64,000 nt of DNA, from contig PGYK01000003.1 of the NCBI GenBank assembly GCA_002839605.1, forward strand, positions 32,229-96,228. The letters are read 5' to 3'. The notes beneath the pieces were generated by a model, which worked only from the letters and a program-made list of their open reading frames with translations, did not search any database and was not told the DNA's origin. How positions within the stretch are numbered: position 1 is the first letter of the stretch; each line of letters opens with the position of its first letter. The translations under genes and the position numbers were made by a program. Source of the DNA: Methanomicrobiales archaeon HGW-Methanomicrobiales-3 (GTDB lineage Archaea > Halobacteriota > Methanomicrobia > Methanomicrobiales > Methanospirillaceae). Shown one piece after another: positions 62,491 to 64,000 of this stretch.

Positions 62491-62499
62491 CGTTTTTTT

Positions 62500-63255
62500 A
62501 TGCCCGAGATTGACATCGTCCTTGTTGAACCGCTCTACGATGGCAACGTGGGTTTTGCCGCCCGGGTGATGAAGAACTTCGGGTTCACCCGGCTTGTGCT
62601 CATCAACCCGTGCAAGCTTGGAGAGGAGGCAAAAGGCCGGGCATCGCATGCGCAGGACGTGCTTGCGGCTGCGGATGTCTGTACCATCGAGGACGTGTAT
62701 GCCCGGAGCAACATCGTCATAGCAACGACCGGTGAGGTGAGCAAGTCGGTCTGCCACGCGATGCGGATGCCGTTCTTTTCACCAAAGGAACTCCGCGAGC
62801 GGATCAAAGACGTGGACGGGCGGATCTCCATCCTCTTCGGCAGGGAGAACTGGGGGCTGAACAACGAGGAAGTGAAGCGGAGCGACATGATCTGCACGAT
62901 CCCGACAAGCGGGATCTACCCGATCCTCAATCTCTCGCATGCCGTGGGCGTGGTCTGCTATGAGCTTGCGAACCTGCCGCTGCCGGAGATCCGGCTTGCC
63001 CCGCCGCAGGACATGGAGTACCTGTACCGGCACATTGACCGGTACCTTGACGAGATCCACCACCCGCAGTTCAAGCGGGAGAACACGATGATCCTGATCC
63101 GCCGGATCCTCGGCCGGGCGAACCTGACCATCCGGGAGGCGAGCACGCTCCACGGGCTCCTGCGCCGGAGCGAGTGGCATATCGATCCGGCGCTGCTCGA
63201 CCGGGACCGGACCGGGAAGGGGAACCTTGCAGAGTTCGGGGACGGGGAAGAGTAG
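62500..63255 (+). CDS. trmJ: TrmJ-like tRNA/rRNA methyltransferase (SPOUT)
   Basis: A 251-residue SPOUT (SpoU) methyltransferase: VLVEPLYDGNVGFAARVMKN, HAQDVLAAADVCTIED, ISILFGRENWGLNNEEVKR (motif 2) and YPILNLSHAVGVVCYELANL (motif 3, knot with SAM site). The C-terminal helix pair (about 180-240) is typical for TrmJ, which methylates 2'-O at position 32 of tRNA. The N-terminal SPL-like NVGFAARVM loop is motif 1. It follows GGGP synthase by 9 nt, so is probably co-transcribed. Confidence 0.9.
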   Translation: MPEIDIVLVEPLYDGNVGFAARVMKNFGFTRLVLINPCKLGEEAKGRASHAQDVLAAADVCTIEDVYARSNIVIATTGEVSKSVCHAMRMPFFSPKELRERIKDVDGRISILFGRENWGLNNEEVKRSDMICTIPTSGIYPILNLSHAVGVVCYELANLPLPEIRLAPPQDMEYLYRHIDRYLDEIHHPQFKRENTMILIRRILGRANLTIREASTLHGLLRRSEWHIDPALLDRDRTGKGNLAEFGDGEE

Positions 63256-63357
63256 GGGCAGATGGTTCCGGTTTTTGCTCTGCACTTTTCCCATTTTTTT
63301 CACGGACTGACATAACTAAAATAGCCCGGCTTCCCAATAGAATATGAGGATATTTGG

Positions 63358-64000
63358 GTGAGCCACAAAGAGTTTTTTTTTAAAAATGATGAGGTTCTCA
63401 TCATCAACGACAGTGTATTCCACACCCGACAGATCAAGCCGGACTCTGTTGATCTCGTTGTCACTTCACCGCCCTACAATGTCGATATCAAATACAATTC
63501 CCACGATGATCAGACAAGTTATGAAGACTATAAAATTTTCAGTGAAAAATGGATGAGCTGTTGTTACACCTGGCTCAAAGATGACGGGAGATTCTGCTTA
63601 AATATCCCTCTTGACAAGAACAAGGGGGGCCAGCAGAGTGTTGGTGCCGATCTCACAACGATAGCAAAAAAGATTGGTTTTCAGTATCACTCAACGATCG
63701 TCTGGAATGAAGGCAACATCTCCCGGAGAACCGCGTGGGGTTCCTGGCTCTCGGCTTCCGCACCGTATGTCATTGCACCGGTTGAACTGATCGTGGTGTT
63801 GTACAAAAAAACCTGGAAGAAGACCAGCGGATCAAAGGAATCGGATATTTCAAAGCAGGAGTTCATGGACTGGACGAATGGCCTGTGGACATTCAATGGG
63901 GAGAGCAAAAAGAAGATCGGGCACCCGGCCCCCTTCCCCATCGAATTGCCCCGGCGATGCTGCAAACTCTTCAGTTACACAGGTGACACCGTTCTCGATC
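63358..64000 (+). CDS. DNA methyltransferase (beta class), 3' end cut by the window
   Basis: Starts at GTG 63358 behind GAGGA with 7-nt spacing. The 214 visible residues begin SHKEFFFKNDEVLIINDSVF, then the catalytic motif IV LVVTSPPYNVD, and later the C-terminal order of a beta-class enzyme: motif X-like IGHPAPFPIELPRR, and the motif I region LFSYTGDTVLD at the cut end. TSPPY suits N4-cytosine or N6-adenine methylation. It could belong to a restriction-modification system or be an orphan; what follows is outside the window. Base composition is AT-richer than its neighbours. Confidence 0.9.
   Translation, partial: MSHKEFFFKNDEVLIINDSVFHTRQIKPDSVDLVVTSPPYNVDIKYNSHDDQTSYEDYKIFSEKWMSCCYTWLKDDGRFCLNIPLDKNKGGQQSVGADLTTIAKKIGFQYHSTIVWNEGNISRRTAWGSWLSASAPYVIAPVELIVVLYKKTWKKTSGSKESDISKQEFMDWTNGLWTFNGESKKKIGHPAPFPIELPRRCCKLFSYTGDTVLD

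Overview
The window comes from an archaeal chromosome, almost certainly a methanogen of the Methanomicrobiales; a Methanoregula-like genome is my best guess, by inference only. The support is methanogenesis marker 14, three archaeal membrane-lipid enzymes (GGGP synthase, CDP-archaeol synthase CarS, tetraether synthase Tes), archaeal DnaG primase, archaeal UMP kinase, GatCAB, AmrS, and genes preceded by TATA-like boxes rather than bacterial -35/-10 promoters.

Layout. 1-7.6 kb: tRNA-Ala, then a chemosensory and two-component cluster (tandem CheW, Cache-type MCP, CheA-CheW-receiver hybrid, receiver-kinase). 7.6-11.2 kb: two consecutive phosphate modules, each a DUF47 (PhoU-like) gene followed by a PiT permease; the first permease is frameshifted near its 3' end. 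11.2-23.8 kb: an accessory region with dispersed and tandem repeats, a three-gene hypothetical cluster, a VapBC-type toxin-antitoxin pair, a broken dinD, a caspase-fold-like protein bracketed by direct repeats, a 2.2 kb cassette bracketed by 38-bp inverted repeats (tandem GIY-YIG nuclease, AbrB-like protein, divergent TIM-barrel protein), and several membrane or unknown proteins. 23.8-35 kb: nth with tRNA-Pro, pyrH, AmrS, a Mut7-C protein, a hydrolase, a thiol-redox cluster, a ferritin-like protein, carAB and a cupredoxin-like lipoprotein. 35-48.4 kb: argG, methanogenesis marker 14, the carS-pyrE-purD-argF operon with divergent tes, UPF0058, dnaG, UPF0235, pyrC. 48.5-57.7 kb: exported proteins, tRNA-Leu, an asparagine-synthase-like gene joined to gatCAB, topA. 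58.3-64 kb: a response regulator, a large CHASE4/PAS kinase, GGGP synthase, TrmJ-like methyltransferase and the start of a DNA methyltransferase.

How the genes fit together. carAB, pyrC, pyrE and pyrH give much of pyrimidine synthesis; carAB, argF and argG give the carbamoyl-phosphate to argininosuccinate branch; GGGP synthase, CarS and Tes cover three steps of ether-lipid synthesis. The housekeeping genes look ordinary. The unusual material is between 11 and 24 kb, plus a family of modular, strongly palindromic intergenic repeats found at six places (about 11.5, 27.1, 36.5, 38.7, 44.3 and 57.7 kb), always in gene-free DNA next to the 3' end of a gene. The best candidate for an undescribed system is the inverted-repeat-bounded cassette at 18.0-20.2 kb, followed by the caspase-like gene just before it.
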